DNA of 22,299 nt from Anaerolineales bacterium Chloro_02 (GCA_001603765.1 LUZV01000154.1:1-22299), one strand, 5' to 3'. Positions 13,720 to 21,832 are shown, counted from the stretch's first letter. A program made the numbers and translations. Notes: a model not told the origin generated them from the letters alone.

Positions 13720-14481
13720 ATGAAAAATAGATTAATGACAGTTGTATTGGTAATGGCAGTGCTGATTTCTGCCTGCGGCGTAAAAGGAAATTCCATCCAA
13801 TTATCGCTAAACGATTCCCACTGGGTGTTGGAGCAAATCAACGGCAAACCTGTGCTTGAAGGCACTTTGCCGACGCTCTCCTTCCGCGGTGACAAGGAAG
13901 TTGGCGGTAATGCCTCGTGCAATGGCTTTTTTGGCGAATATTCGGTAAAAAACGGCAAACTGACTTTCTCACCGTTAGCTTCAACTCAGATGTATTGCGC
14001 GGAACCCGCCGGATTGATGGATCAGGAAGCCGCTTATCTTGCAGCGCTTGAATCCGGCGCTACTTACCGCATTGAACAGGGCAAATTGTTCATCGTCAAT
14101 GCCGCAGGTGAAACTGTGTTGGTTTTCTCAGCGCAGGATATGAGTCTGAACGGCGCAGCCTGGAATCTGACCGCCTTTAACGACGGGCAAAACCTGGTCA
14201 GCTTGGTGAATGGTACCGAGATCACCGCTGAGTTCAAAGACGGCAAAGTTGCTGGGTCCAGCGGCTGCAATAGCTATAACGGCGCGATCAAACAGAACGG
14301 TCTGGAGCTTTCGTTCGGCGAACTGGCATCCACATTGGCTGTTTGCCAGGAAAAAGGTGTGATGGAACAAGAAAGCGCATATCTGCAGGCTCTCGCCAAG
14401 GTTACGCGCTACATCGTGGAAGGCAAACAGCTAACCCTGTTTGACGCCAATGGTCTGGTGATGGCTCAATTCAGCCGCTAA
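13720..14481 (+). CDS. Lipoprotein with two META (HslJ-like, DUF306) domains
   Basis: A 253-residue exported lipoprotein. The signal MKNRLMTVVLVMAVLISACG has its lipobox Cys at 19. Two META domains follow in tandem. The first (about 31-137) reads DSHWVLEQINGKPV, then GGNASCNGFFGEY and LASTQMYC. The second (about 144-253) reads GAAWNLTAFNDGQ, then GSSGCNSYNGA and LASTLAVC. In both, the paired Cys residues at the SCN/GCN and YC/VC positions fit a domain disulfide. E. coli HslJ, a single META domain, is linked to heat stress and novobiocin resistance; the molecular role is unknown. The start is fixed by AGGAG (13708-13712) and the signal peptide, not by the longer frame from 13600. It ends in its own terminator. 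Confidence 0.9.
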   Translation: MKNRLMTVVLVMAVLISACGVKGNSIQLSLNDSHWVLEQINGKPVLEGTLPTLSFRGDKEVGGNASCNGFFGEYSVKNGKLTFSPLASTQMYCAEPAGLMDQEAAYLAALESGATYRIEQGKLFIVNAAGETVLVFSAQDMSLNGAAWNLTAFNDGQNLVSLVNGTEITAEFKDGKVAGSSGCNSYNGAIKQNGLELSFGELASTLAVCQEKGVMEQESAYLQALAKVTRYIVEGKQLTLFDANGLVMAQFSR

Positions 14482-14503
14482 CAGCAAACCCGAAGGATAG
14501 ATG

Positions 14504-14537
14504 AAGCGCCTGCCGAATACTGCAGGCGCTTTTTTTT
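14504..14537 (+). terminator. Intrinsic terminator of the META-domain gene
   Basis: AAGCGCCTGC (14504-14513) and GCAGGCGCTT (14522-14531) form a perfect 10-bp stem with an 8-nt loop. A T run follows to 14537. It is placed 22 bases after the stop codon. Confidence 0.93.
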
Positions 14538-14611
14538 ATTTAATATGGCAAAGGCATTGCCGAATTTATAAAAGGAAACCAATAACAAGATTTGCTCTAT
14601 CGATTCAAATC

Positions 14612-14646
14612 AAAAAAAACGCCTCGGTTGATCCGAAGCGTTTTTT
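14612..14646 (-). terminator. Intrinsic terminator of serC
   Basis: ACGCCTCGG and CCGAAGCGT flank a 5-nt loop within A and T runs. The single mismatch (C-A in plus-strand RNA) becomes a G-U pair in minus-strand RNA, and eight T residues follow on that strand. It therefore serves serC, which ends just upstream. It faces the META-gene terminator across about 75 bases. Confidence 0.88.
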
Positions 14647-14658
14647 CATTTAAAAAAT

Positions 14659-15747
14659 CTAGCCGTGTTTGGCTTCGAAGTCCTTCAGGAACTCTACCAG
14701 CGCGTCCACACCTTCTTTGGGCATGGCGTTGTAGATCGAGGCGCGCAGTCCGCCAACAGACTTGTGTCCTTTAAGGTTGTCAAAGCCGGCAGCCTTGGTG
14801 GCAGCCACAACTTCGGCATCCATTTCGGCGGTTTCAGTCACGAAAGGAACATTCATCAAAGAGCGGTCTTCCTTGACCACTGTTCCCTTGAACATCTTGC
14901 TGTTATCAAGGAAATCATAGAGAGGTTTTGCTTTTTCGATGTTAATCTGATTCATCGCTTCCAACCCGCCCAGGTTCTTCAGATACTTGAAGACTTTGCC
15001 GCAGACGTAAATCGCCCAGCAGTTAGGCGTGTTGTACATCGAATCATTTTCAGCGTGGATATCATAGCGCAAATAGGTGGGGATTTTCTCATCCAGATCG
15101 CTGCGGATCAAGTCTTCGCGGATAATCACGATCGCGACACCAGCAGGTCCGATATTCTTCTGAACCCCGCCAAAAATCAGCCCGTAATCGCTGACATTCA
15201 CCGGTTTGGAAAGGAACATAGAGGATTGATCCGACACCAGGACTTTGCCTTTAGTGTTAGGCAGTTTCTGGAAGGTGGTTCCGTGTATGGTCTCGTTCTC
15301 GCAGATATAAACATAATCCGCGTCTTCCGAGATCGGCAGGTCCGACACATCTGGGATGTAGCTGTAATTTTTGTCTTTGCTCGAGGCAACGAGATTGACT
15401 TTGCCGAACTTCTTAGCTTCAGCGTAAGCCTTGTTCGACCAACTGCCGGTCACGATATAATCCGCCACGCCGTTTTTCATCAGATTCATCGGGATCATGG
15501 CAAACTGCAGCGTTGCGCCGCCCTGGATAAACAGTATTTTGTAATTTGAGGGGATGTTCATCAGCTCACGCAGGTCAGCTTCAGCTTCCTCATAGATTTT
15601 CAGGAAGACTTTACTGCGGTGGCTCATTTCCATCACGTTCATGCCAGAACCCTTATAGTTCATGAACTCATCCCGGATTTCCTCCAGGACAGGTTCGGGC
15701 AAAGTGCTTGGTCCAGCTGAAAAATTGTAAACTCGGTCGTACTTCAT
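14659..15747 (-). CDS. serC: Phosphoserine aminotransferase
   Basis: A 362-residue PLP enzyme that converts 3-phosphohydroxypyruvate and glutamate to phosphoserine in serine biosynthesis; it is often also used in pyridoxal phosphate synthesis. The N-terminus YNFSAGPSTLPEPVLEE is diagnostic. MSHRSKVF, FIQGGATLQFAMIPMNL and DQSSMFLSKPV follow, and the PLP lysine is Lys197 in GGVQKNIGPAG. Length and motifs match the bacterial SerC family throughout. AAAGGAGAGAG lies shortly before ATG 15747. It is a single-gene unit with its own promoter (15848-15876) and terminator, divergent from the kinase cluster. serA and serB are not in the window. Confidence 0.97.
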   Translation of the reverse strand: MKYDRVYNFSAGPSTLPEPVLEEIRDEFMNYKGSGMNVMEMSHRSKVFLKIYEEAEADLRELMNIPSNYKILFIQGGATLQFAMIPMNLMKNGVADYIVTGSWSNKAYAEAKKFGKVNLVASSKDKNYSYIPDVSDLPISEDADYVYICENETIHGTTFQKLPNTKGKVLVSDQSSMFLSKPVNVSDYGLIFGGVQKNIGPAGVAIVIIREDLIRSDLDEKIPTYLRYDIHAENDSMYNTPNCWAIYVCGKVFKYLKNLGGLEAMNQINIEKAKPLYDFLDNSKMFKGTVVKEDRSLMNVPFVTETAEMDAEVVAATKAAGFDNLKGHKSVGGLRASIYNAMPKEGVDALVEFLKDFEAKHG

Positions 15748-15847
15748 AATTTAAGCTCTCTCCTTTTAACTAAGTCATTTTTCGTTGGTTTTCTGTTCTG
15801 ACAAGCTTAACAAATGCCCTCAACGCCGGGCTCTTGGGTATGTTTAA

Positions 15848-15876
15848 ATCTTAACCTCCAACCGGATAAAGGTCAA
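15848..15876 (-). promoter_or_regulatory. Promoter of serC
   Basis: On the minus strand TTGACC (15876-15871) and TAAGAT (15853-15848) are separated by 17 bases. The leader to the serC ATG is about 95 nt. I see no riboswitch or T-box in it. Confidence 0.7.
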
Positions 15877-15925
15877 GCGTTTTTTACGAAGCGGAGCCTA
15901 AAAAGCAAATAATCACCCAAGGTTA

Positions 15926-15931
15926 TATAAT
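15926..15931 (+). promoter_or_regulatory. -10 box of the kinase cluster, probably leaderless
   Basis: A perfect TATAAT ends 6 bases before the ATG of the first kinase gene, with no ribosome binding site in between. This spacing places the transcription start at the A of the ATG. The -35 region (AAGCAA at 17 bases) is poor, so an activator may be needed. Confidence 0.55.
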
Positions 15932-15937
15932 AGTCGC

Positions 15938-18829
15938 ATGGCAAAGACCGCGACCGGGCAGCAGAAAGTCTGGCAATTATTAGAAACAATCGGCAAGGGG
16001 GATGCCGGCGAAGTTTTGCGCGTCCAAACTGAGCTTGGCAGAGATCAAGGTGTGATGAAACGACCAGTGCAGAACGTTTCTGGTGGCACGATTGTGCGTC
16101 AGGCAAAGCAGATTGAAAATGAAGGCAGGGTTTTGGCGCTGCTGGCAGGGTTAGACGTGGAACGGCACGGCCGTAAGATTCACACACCCCTGTTAATGGA
16201 CCAAAGCCCAGAAGGCACTTCGTCCACAGCGAATCTTTTTATCGTCAGTGAGGAAGTCAGCGGAGTTTCGGTTTCGGAATTATTGAAGCGCCGCTTGCAG
16301 GGCAGCACGCCAATTTCTCAGGTGCTGCTGCTGAAAGTATTGGCGGGCACCTTCCAACTGCTTGCCAAGGTACATGAAAAGGGTGTGATCTGGAATGACG
16401 TGAAGATGGATCATATCTTTTGGAATGCCGACACCAACACGCTATCTTTCATTGACTGGGGCAACAGCCTCTTTCTGACGCCAGGTCAAGGTGACTCGAA
16501 AGCCAACATCATGCTCGACTATCAGCAGTTGCTCGAAGAAGGTCGCGCGCTGCTCGAACAAACCTCACCTGAGCTTATCCCTGAAATTGGCTGGCCCTTT
16601 AGCTCAGCGAAACTGGGTGATCTGGAAATCACTCATTTACAAATGCGGGTTGAGTACATGGAAACCTACCTTTCCATGCGCATTATTGAATACAAGCTGC
16701 TCTTCAGCCGGTATTTGAAGAGCCTTGATTCGCTGGACGGATTGAAACAGACCCTTGATCTGACGCGAGCTTTGCGTCAGCTTGGGGTTGAGGTGGATTC
16801 TGGCGAGTTATTAGCAGCCGCGAAGGTTTACCTGCTCGACCTTCTTGGCAAAGGTCAGCCTGAGGAAGTTGTTGAAGTGTTCGGCATGCTGCAAAATGCA
16901 TTGAATTCCAGCCTGCCTCCCGGCTGGCAACTGGCTGGCTATCTGCTAAATCAGTATGGGATGAGTGAACCTAATGTCTTGGTCAGTCTGATCACCTCGG
17001 TTTTGGATTCCAACTGGACTGCGGCTGCCTGGATCTACAACAAAGATTTTCTATCCGAAAATTCAGTGACAACCGGCGCTGCGGTCATTAATTCTATGCG
17101 CAATTTGCAGCTTAATTCAAAGCCCTACCCCCTAATTTCTGACGACCTCACGCAATTGGCGCAGCAAGGTGAAGGCTGGCTTACCGCTGCAGTGCGTAAA
17201 AATTTGGACGCTGACTCGGTCAACGCGCTGCGCGCGTTGAACCGCCAGATCTACTTGATCCTTCAAACCTGGAGCAGTCTTGAACCTGGCGAAAAGTTAG
17301 GCGATAAGTTTTTATTGCTGCGGCAGGCTTTAGAGCGCTACAACAACTTCGGACTGCGCCCGACCGGGCAGCTTCAAAACTCCATGATGGCTGCGATGGC
17401 AAAGATCCGGGAGATCTATCGCGCCTGGGCAGCATGTGACCTTGCCAAAGCCCAAAAGCAAACCCGTGAGTTATTTCTGCTGGAACCGAGCCTCACCTAT
17501 CTGACCGAATTAGACGGTAATTTGGGAAAAATGGTTGATTGGCTGAACCGTATTGAGGAAGGTCCAGCGGAGGATCAAGCCGCAAACCATTTCGCGGCTG
17601 AGGCGCTCGCCTCATTGCCGCCATTGGTGAACAGACTGAGCGAAACTGGCTGGTTGAACACGATTTTGCACGCGCTTGACAGCATCGAAAAGGCTCTGTC
17701 AATTGAAACCCTCCGTGAGGAAGCAACCCGCGGGCAGTGGCCCATGCCCTGGCTCGCGTACCAATCTGCCCATCTCGACATGCCCAAAACGATTCGGGAT
17801 TCCATCCGGCTTAGTAACGAACAAAAAACTTTTCTGTCAGAGTATCATCAGGCGATTAAAGTCTCGCAAAAACCAACCGCGGCTCTTATCAGGATCAGGC
17901 ACCACCTGCCCGCTTTTCATCAATCCTATTCTGATCTGGCTTCCAGGTTTAGCGCTTTGTTTTCCCAGCTCCCCAGCGACGATCCTCTTCCTTCGCCTTC
18001 AAATTTTCCGCCTGAAGACCAGGAGGCAGTTAGCCAAGCCCTTGAAGCGCTCGAGGCAATCCGACACTGGAAGCGCCATATCCAATCCGGCAGTCCGGAT
18101 TCGTTTGCCTTTTCAGGGGCAATGGCACGGCAGTGGCTCATCGTGAGCGAAATCCAGAACCAAACGGAACGGTGGAACAAACAGATCTTGCCCGGGTTAA
18201 CCGAAATCAAGCGGAAACGCTGGGAGGGGTTTCAGGCTGACCAATTTGCAGGAAAAACCGGGGGCTCTTTCGCGGATTCCGGCGAGGCGCTTGCCCAGCT
18301 CCAGCTTTATTGGAAGCGCATCCCCGAGCAAGGTCTTTATCAGGTACTGATTGAAGATATGATTTATCAGATCGATACCGCTCAAACCCAATTTTTCGGG
18401 TACTGGCAATCGCTTCAACGTAGCGAGAACGTCGTAACGCGCTGGTTGAGCGGCATCTTCCAAGGGCATTTCAGCGAAATCAATCAAAACCTGCTTCAGA
18501 TCGCGCGCAGGATGCGCAACGTGGAGCTGGCATATAGCGTGGTAAACCAACCTGAGATGGCTCGCACCCGTATGGCTCAAAACAGCGCCGGCGATTTGAT
18601 GTTTAACCTCGTGCAGCTTGATGACCTCATCATGCCGCCAACGCGCAAGGCTTCAGTAATGAGGCAATGGCAGCAGCAATATCTCGACCTGCTTAAGACT
18701 GGGGATCGCGCCAGAATCGTCGAGAGGATTCAAACGATTGAGACCATTCACCCGTTACTCCCCTGGTTCGACGAGCTTGTACGAAGAGACGCGGACTATT
18801 TCGATTTGCCCAAAAGCTATCAATGGTAG
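15938..18829 (+). CDS. Atypical protein-kinase-domain protein with long helical C-terminal region
   Basis: A 963-residue protein without signal peptide or membrane span. Residues of about 10-200 form a divergent protein-kinase fold. The glycine loop is IGKGDAGEV (18-26) and the ATP lysine is Lys41 in VMKRP. The catalytic loop is VIWNDVKMDHIFWN, in which Asp154 and Lys156 are kept but the usual HR is WN and the metal-binding Asn is His159. The DFG motif is DWG at 173-175. Key acids are present, so activity is possible. The remaining 760 residues are mostly predicted helical, rich in Leu, Gln and Ala; no domain is recognised, but alpha-solenoid repeats are likely. It is the first gene of a three-gene cluster with a second kinase-like protein and a TPR membrane protein. 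The ATG has no ribosome binding site but a -10 box just upstream. Confidence 0.8.
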   Translation: MAKTATGQQKVWQLLETIGKGDAGEVLRVQTELGRDQGVMKRPVQNVSGGTIVRQAKQIENEGRVLALLAGLDVERHGRKIHTPLLMDQSPEGTSSTANLFIVSEEVSGVSVSELLKRRLQGSTPISQVLLLKVLAGTFQLLAKVHEKGVIWNDVKMDHIFWNADTNTLSFIDWGNSLFLTPGQGDSKANIMLDYQQLLEEGRALLEQTSPELIPEIGWPFSSAKLGDLEITHLQMRVEYMETYLSMRIIEYKLLFSRYLKSLDSLDGLKQTLDLTRALRQLGVEVDSGELLAAAKVYLLDLLGKGQPEEVVEVFGMLQNALNSSLPPGWQLAGYLLNQYGMSEPNVLVSLITSVLDSNWTAAAWIYNKDFLSENSVTTGAAVINSMRNLQLNSKPYPLISDDLTQLAQQGEGWLTAAVRKNLDADSVNALRALNRQIYLILQTWSSLEPGEKLGDKFLLLRQALERYNNFGLRPTGQLQNSMMAAMAKIREIYRAWAACDLAKAQKQTRELFLLEPSLTYLTELDGNLGKMVDWLNRIEEGPAEDQAANHFAAEALASLPPLVNRLSETGWLNTILHALDSIEKALSIETLREEATRGQWPMPWLAYQSAHLDMPKTIRDSIRLSNEQKTFLSEYHQAIKVSQKPTAALIRIRHHLPAFHQSYSDLASRFSALFSQLPSDDPLPSPSNFPPEDQEAVSQALEALEAIRHWKRHIQSGSPDSFAFSGAMARQWLIVSEIQNQTERWNKQILPGLTEIKRKRWEGFQADQFAGKTGGSFADSGEALAQLQLYWKRIPEQGLYQVLIEDMIYQIDTAQTQFFGYWQSLQRSENVVTRWLSGIFQGHFSEINQNLLQIARRMRNVELAYSVVNQPEMARTRMAQNSAGDLMFNLVQLDDLIMPPTRKASVMRQWQQQYLDLLKTGDRARIVERIQTIETIHPLLPWFDELVRRDADYFDLPKSYQW

Positions 18830-18832
18830 AAT
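18824..18832 (+). promoter_or_regulatory. Possible internal promoter overlapping a stop codon
   Basis: TGGTAGAAT is an extended -10 (TGn plus TAGAAT at 18827-18832). The TAG of this box is the stop codon of the first kinase gene. The next ATG begins 8 bases later, with no Shine-Dalgarno sequence, so a leaderless second mRNA is conceivable. Confidence 0.3.
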
Positions 18833-18840
18833 AGCGAAAC

Positions 18841-19851
18841 ATGCGAGAAACACTCCTTGATTCACAAAGCGGATTCTATCTTGCGGAGCCGCTCGATACC
18901 TGGCTGACAGCAGCTCAGCAAGATTTCGCCATCCCCGAAGCCGGCGGCTCCAGCGCGCGCGTGTTTTTGCTGAAGCACGCTTTGGGCAAGACAGGTTTTG
19001 GTGCCAATCCGGCATTTAAGGTCATGCGTCACGACAAAATTGCCTATGCCAAACCGCTCTTCCTCGAAGAATATTATCTTCTGGCAAACCTGCGCGGAAT
19101 TGATGGTCTGACGCCGATGCTGCAGGCGGGCTACCTGAAACCCGCGAACGGCACCGTTTGGCCGCCCGAAGTGGCGCCTCTCTCAAAAATCATGGAAAAA
19201 CAGGGCGAAGCCTCCTCCATACGCGGCACTCTCGCTTTGTTTGATATGGATGAAATCCAGGACGTGATTGATCAGTTTGAAGAGCGCATTCAAGACGGCT
19301 GGCTTCCATTCCTGATTCTGGAACGCCGCTGGGAAGACAACCTCTATTTGCTTTGCGACGCCGGATACACCCGCGGGAATTTTGTTCGCAATTTGAGTAT
19401 GAAGCAGGTGCTTGATATCTCTATTCAAATTTGCGGCATGCTCGAACAAGCTCACGCCAAAGGCGCGATCTATCTTGACCATAAGCTCCTGCATTACTAC
19501 TGGAATGAATATCGCCAAAAAGTGATCATGCTGGATTGGAACATCGGTCACTGGCTGCCCGAAACTTTCTCACCGGAAGTGCAGCATTCGGACATGGTGC
19601 AGTTCAGTTCGCGCGCGCTGCATCATATTTTCACGGGCAGGCAAGCTCCTGGCTCCGTGGCAGTGGGTCCAAACCGTCCGGAAGATATCGCCAATTCGCC
19701 GAGCCACTACAAAGCTTCATATTCGTTCGATGTCCAAAATCGGCTGAACGCGGAAGAAATGGCTTTTCTTGAAAGCGCGCTGGATGGACGGTTTCAGAAC
19801 CCGACTGATATGAAAGAGAAGCTTCAATATTTACTGACTAAAAGGCAATAG
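18841..19851 (+). CDS. Stand-alone kinase-like protein of the same atypical family
   Basis: A 336-residue cytoplasmic protein made almost entirely of one kinase-like domain. A degenerate glycine loop is EAGGSSARVFLLKH (33-46). The probable ATP lysine is Lys60 in FKVMRHD, with a helix-C acid at Glu76/Glu77. The catalytic loop is IYLDHKLLHYYWN, with Asp213, Lys215 and His218. DFG is DWN at 232-234. The catalytic loop to DW spacing is identical to that of the preceding gene, so the two are paralogues. Loss of the DFG glycine and the HR pair suggests weak activity or a pseudokinase role, but the acids remain. It starts 11 bases after the first kinase gene and ends 39 bases before the TPR gene. 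No membrane span or signal peptide is seen. I recognise no named family. Confidence 0.75.
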   Translation: MRETLLDSQSGFYLAEPLDTWLTAAQQDFAIPEAGGSSARVFLLKHALGKTGFGANPAFKVMRHDKIAYAKPLFLEEYYLLANLRGIDGLTPMLQAGYLKPANGTVWPPEVAPLSKIMEKQGEASSIRGTLALFDMDEIQDVIDQFEERIQDGWLPFLILERRWEDNLYLLCDAGYTRGNFVRNLSMKQVLDISIQICGMLEQAHAKGAIYLDHKLLHYYWNEYRQKVIMLDWNIGHWLPETFSPEVQHSDMVQFSSRALHHIFTGRQAPGSVAVGPNRPEDIANSPSHYKASYSFDVQNRLNAEEMAFLESALDGRFQNPTDMKEKLQYLLTKRQ

Positions 19852-19890
19852 CGTCAACAAACGCCATCGCTCTACCCTGAAAGGACCTCA

Positions 19891-21783
19891 ATGATTAACG
19901 ACCTCATTGAAACCGCACACCGCATCTTATCCAACGCGTCTCCTTCTGACGAGGAGCTTTCGCAGGTTGAAGCGGAGCTTTCCACTTTTTTGGAGGCGCT
20001 TGCTACCAACCGCATTGGCGACGCTGTCAGCGTTGATCAACTGGAAGAAGCCAACCGCCTTCTGCGTGAAGTCCGGCGCGAAAGATCCCGTCGGCAGGCG
20101 GGGCAACCCGCCCAATCCAGCGCTCAACCGCCTGTGGAAGCACCGGTCATTCCATCCGCGTCAGCACAAGCACCTTCTCCCGCGGAATCGATCTTCCAAA
20201 GCGCGCCCACACCATCAATGCCTGATCTAACCCCAATAACCCGCACGAATCTAGGCTCTGAACTAAACGCCGGGATCGATAACGACCCTCTGCGGCGCTT
20301 CTTCCAGTCTACACACGACCCAGAAGCCGAGCGCATGATGGACGAAGCGGAAGAAGCTTTTTATAAGGGAAATTACCAGGTTGCCATTCCGCTTTATGAA
20401 AAAGTGATCCAAATGGAGCCTGGATGGACGCGCGCGCAAGAGCATCACAGCGAAGCCGAGGAGTACCTGCGGTCGGGCAACATTCCATCTGTGGCATTAC
20501 CCCCAGAAGCTGGTAAGGCGTATGGGAAAGCTCAAAGCGCCGCGCGCGTTTTTCGGTATCAAGTCGCCCTGAAATACCTGGACGAAGCTTTTGATCACCT
20601 CCAGGATGCTGGTATTAAGCGCTGGCGTGAAGGCGAGGAACTGCGCCACGACCTTGAAAACCAGATGCAAGCCTATGATGTTTACAAAGAAGGGCTGAAT
20701 TTGCTGCAACAAGGGGAGTTAGTCAGCGCGCTCGGAAAAATCCAAACCGCCGCTAGCGCGGTCGCTATCCCAGAATATATCGACAAAGCCAATGAGGTCC
20801 GTCAGGATATCGGTTTGCTGAACGATGTCAGCGATACTGTCAGCCTGAGCGGCAAGATCCCTCCGGCAAAATTGGCGGACGCCAGGACCAAACTCGAGCG
20901 AATTCGCATGAAATACGGCGAAGTTACTCAGCTTAGCCGCCTGCGCAACCGGCTCGATTTGCTCATTCCTGCTACCATCCAAAACTTACTCGAAAACACA
21001 CAGAGACTCAAACAGGAAGCGTCTGAAGCGCCAACCGCTTCGCTCGCCCGGCAGAAGGTAGATGCCGCTCGTGAAAACCTCGACCTTCTGCGCCAACTCG
21101 ACGCGTATGACTCTCAGAGCCTCTCGCTGGAAAATGAAATCAGCACGCTTGAAACGGAAATCCACGCTAACGAAGACGCCATGACGCGTGCTGAGGAAGC
21201 GCTTAAGACGGGCAACAAATTTTTCGCGCTGGACGCGCTAAAGATCAGCGCAAAAGCTCGCCGGCGGTTCCCGCAGGACCCAAAGATCCTTGAACTTAAA
21301 CGCAACTTCCTTCTCACATACATCATCGGAGGGCTGGCTGGGCTCGTCGGGCTGGTTATTCTTGGTTTATTGATCTCAGTTGCCGTCAAGGGAATCTCTC
21401 AATCGGTCTATGAGCGGAACCTCGCGCGCACCCCAACCGCCACCTATACCCCCACCATCACGCTCACCCCAACCATCACCCCAACGCCAACCATCACCCC
21501 AACACCCACACCGGACTATTCTCCCACGCCGACTTATACCATCACGCCCACGCCGGTTGCCTTCGTGCGGACAATTCGCGATGTCTGGGCGCGCAGTGAT
21601 TGTTATGACAACTTCCAAGCAACAGGACGGATTCCGATCGGCACAACTCTGACTTTACTCCCTATGGCTGAACGCCGTTTCGATGCATTTAACCGGGAGT
21701 GCATCCTGATTGAGTTCCGCAACGGAGATTTTGCCATTATTGGATACATCTTAATGGCTGATGTGACAACCGTTACCCCTTAA
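19891..21783 (+). CDS. TPR/coiled-coil membrane protein with extracytoplasmic SH3-like domain
   Basis: A 630-residue protein. An N-terminal helical hairpin with a basic end (VRRERSRRQ) is followed by a Pro/Ala/Ser-rich linker (about 70-120). TPR-like repeats come around 145-200 (EEAFYKGNYQVAIPLYEKVI) and a second set near 270-310, then coiled-coil helices up to residue 470. One membrane span lies at about 475-498. Arg/Lys residues before it put the N-terminal part in the cytoplasm. Outside is a Thr/Pro linker (514-555) and a 75-residue domain with VRTIRDVWARSDCYD, two Cys residues and alternating strands, resembling an SH3b or similar beta barrel. AAAGGACC precedes the ATG. It is probably co-transcribed with the two kinase-like genes and could be their sensor or scaffold. 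Domain identity at the C-terminus is uncertain. Confidence 0.75.
   Translation: MINDLIETAHRILSNASPSDEELSQVEAELSTFLEALATNRIGDAVSVDQLEEANRLLREVRRERSRRQAGQPAQSSAQPPVEAPVIPSASAQAPSPAESIFQSAPTPSMPDLTPITRTNLGSELNAGIDNDPLRRFFQSTHDPEAERMMDEAEEAFYKGNYQVAIPLYEKVIQMEPGWTRAQEHHSEAEEYLRSGNIPSVALPPEAGKAYGKAQSAARVFRYQVALKYLDEAFDHLQDAGIKRWREGEELRHDLENQMQAYDVYKEGLNLLQQGELVSALGKIQTAASAVAIPEYIDKANEVRQDIGLLNDVSDTVSLSGKIPPAKLADARTKLERIRMKYGEVTQLSRLRNRLDLLIPATIQNLLENTQRLKQEASEAPTASLARQKVDAARENLDLLRQLDAYDSQSLSLENEISTLETEIHANEDAMTRAEEALKTGNKFFALDALKISAKARRRFPQDPKILELKRNFLLTYIIGGLAGLVGLVILGLLISVAVKGISQSVYERNLARTPTATYTPTITLTPTITPTPTITPTPTPDYSPTPTYTITPTPVAFVRTIRDVWARSDCYDNFQATGRIPIGTTLTLLPMAERRFDAFNRECILIEFRNGDFAIIGYILMADVTTVTP
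21430..21555 (+). repeat. Thr/Pro-coding low-complexity tract
   Basis: The DNA consists of degenerate ACC/CCA/ACG/CCC units that encode a 42-residue linker of alternating TP, TI and TY pairs between the membrane span and the outer domain. The repeat is imperfect at the DNA level. Such linkers usually act as extended stalks and may be glycosylated. Confidence 0.8.
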
Positions 21784-21801
21784 ACCACACTTCAAACGAT
21801 G

Positions 21802-21832
21802 AACGCTCCCTATCAAAGTGATGGGGAGCGTT
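21802..21832 (+). terminator. Hairpin after the TPR gene, abutting the folC -10 box
   Basis: AACGCTCCC (21802-21810) and GGGAGCGTT (21824-21832) form a perfect 9-bp stem with a 13-nt loop, 19 bases after the stop codon. The tail is TATAATCGC rather than a T run, so termination may be weak. Confidence 0.5.

Noticed and set aside
14665..15549. Long plus-strand open frame of 294 codons opposite serC
   Set aside because: It lies wholly antisense to a full-length, well-conserved serC and its product shows no family-like motif; codon bias of the real gene explains it.
21424..21560. CRISPR-like or satellite repeat
   Set aside because: The repetition follows codons of a Thr/Pro linker in frame; there are no constant repeats with unique spacers.
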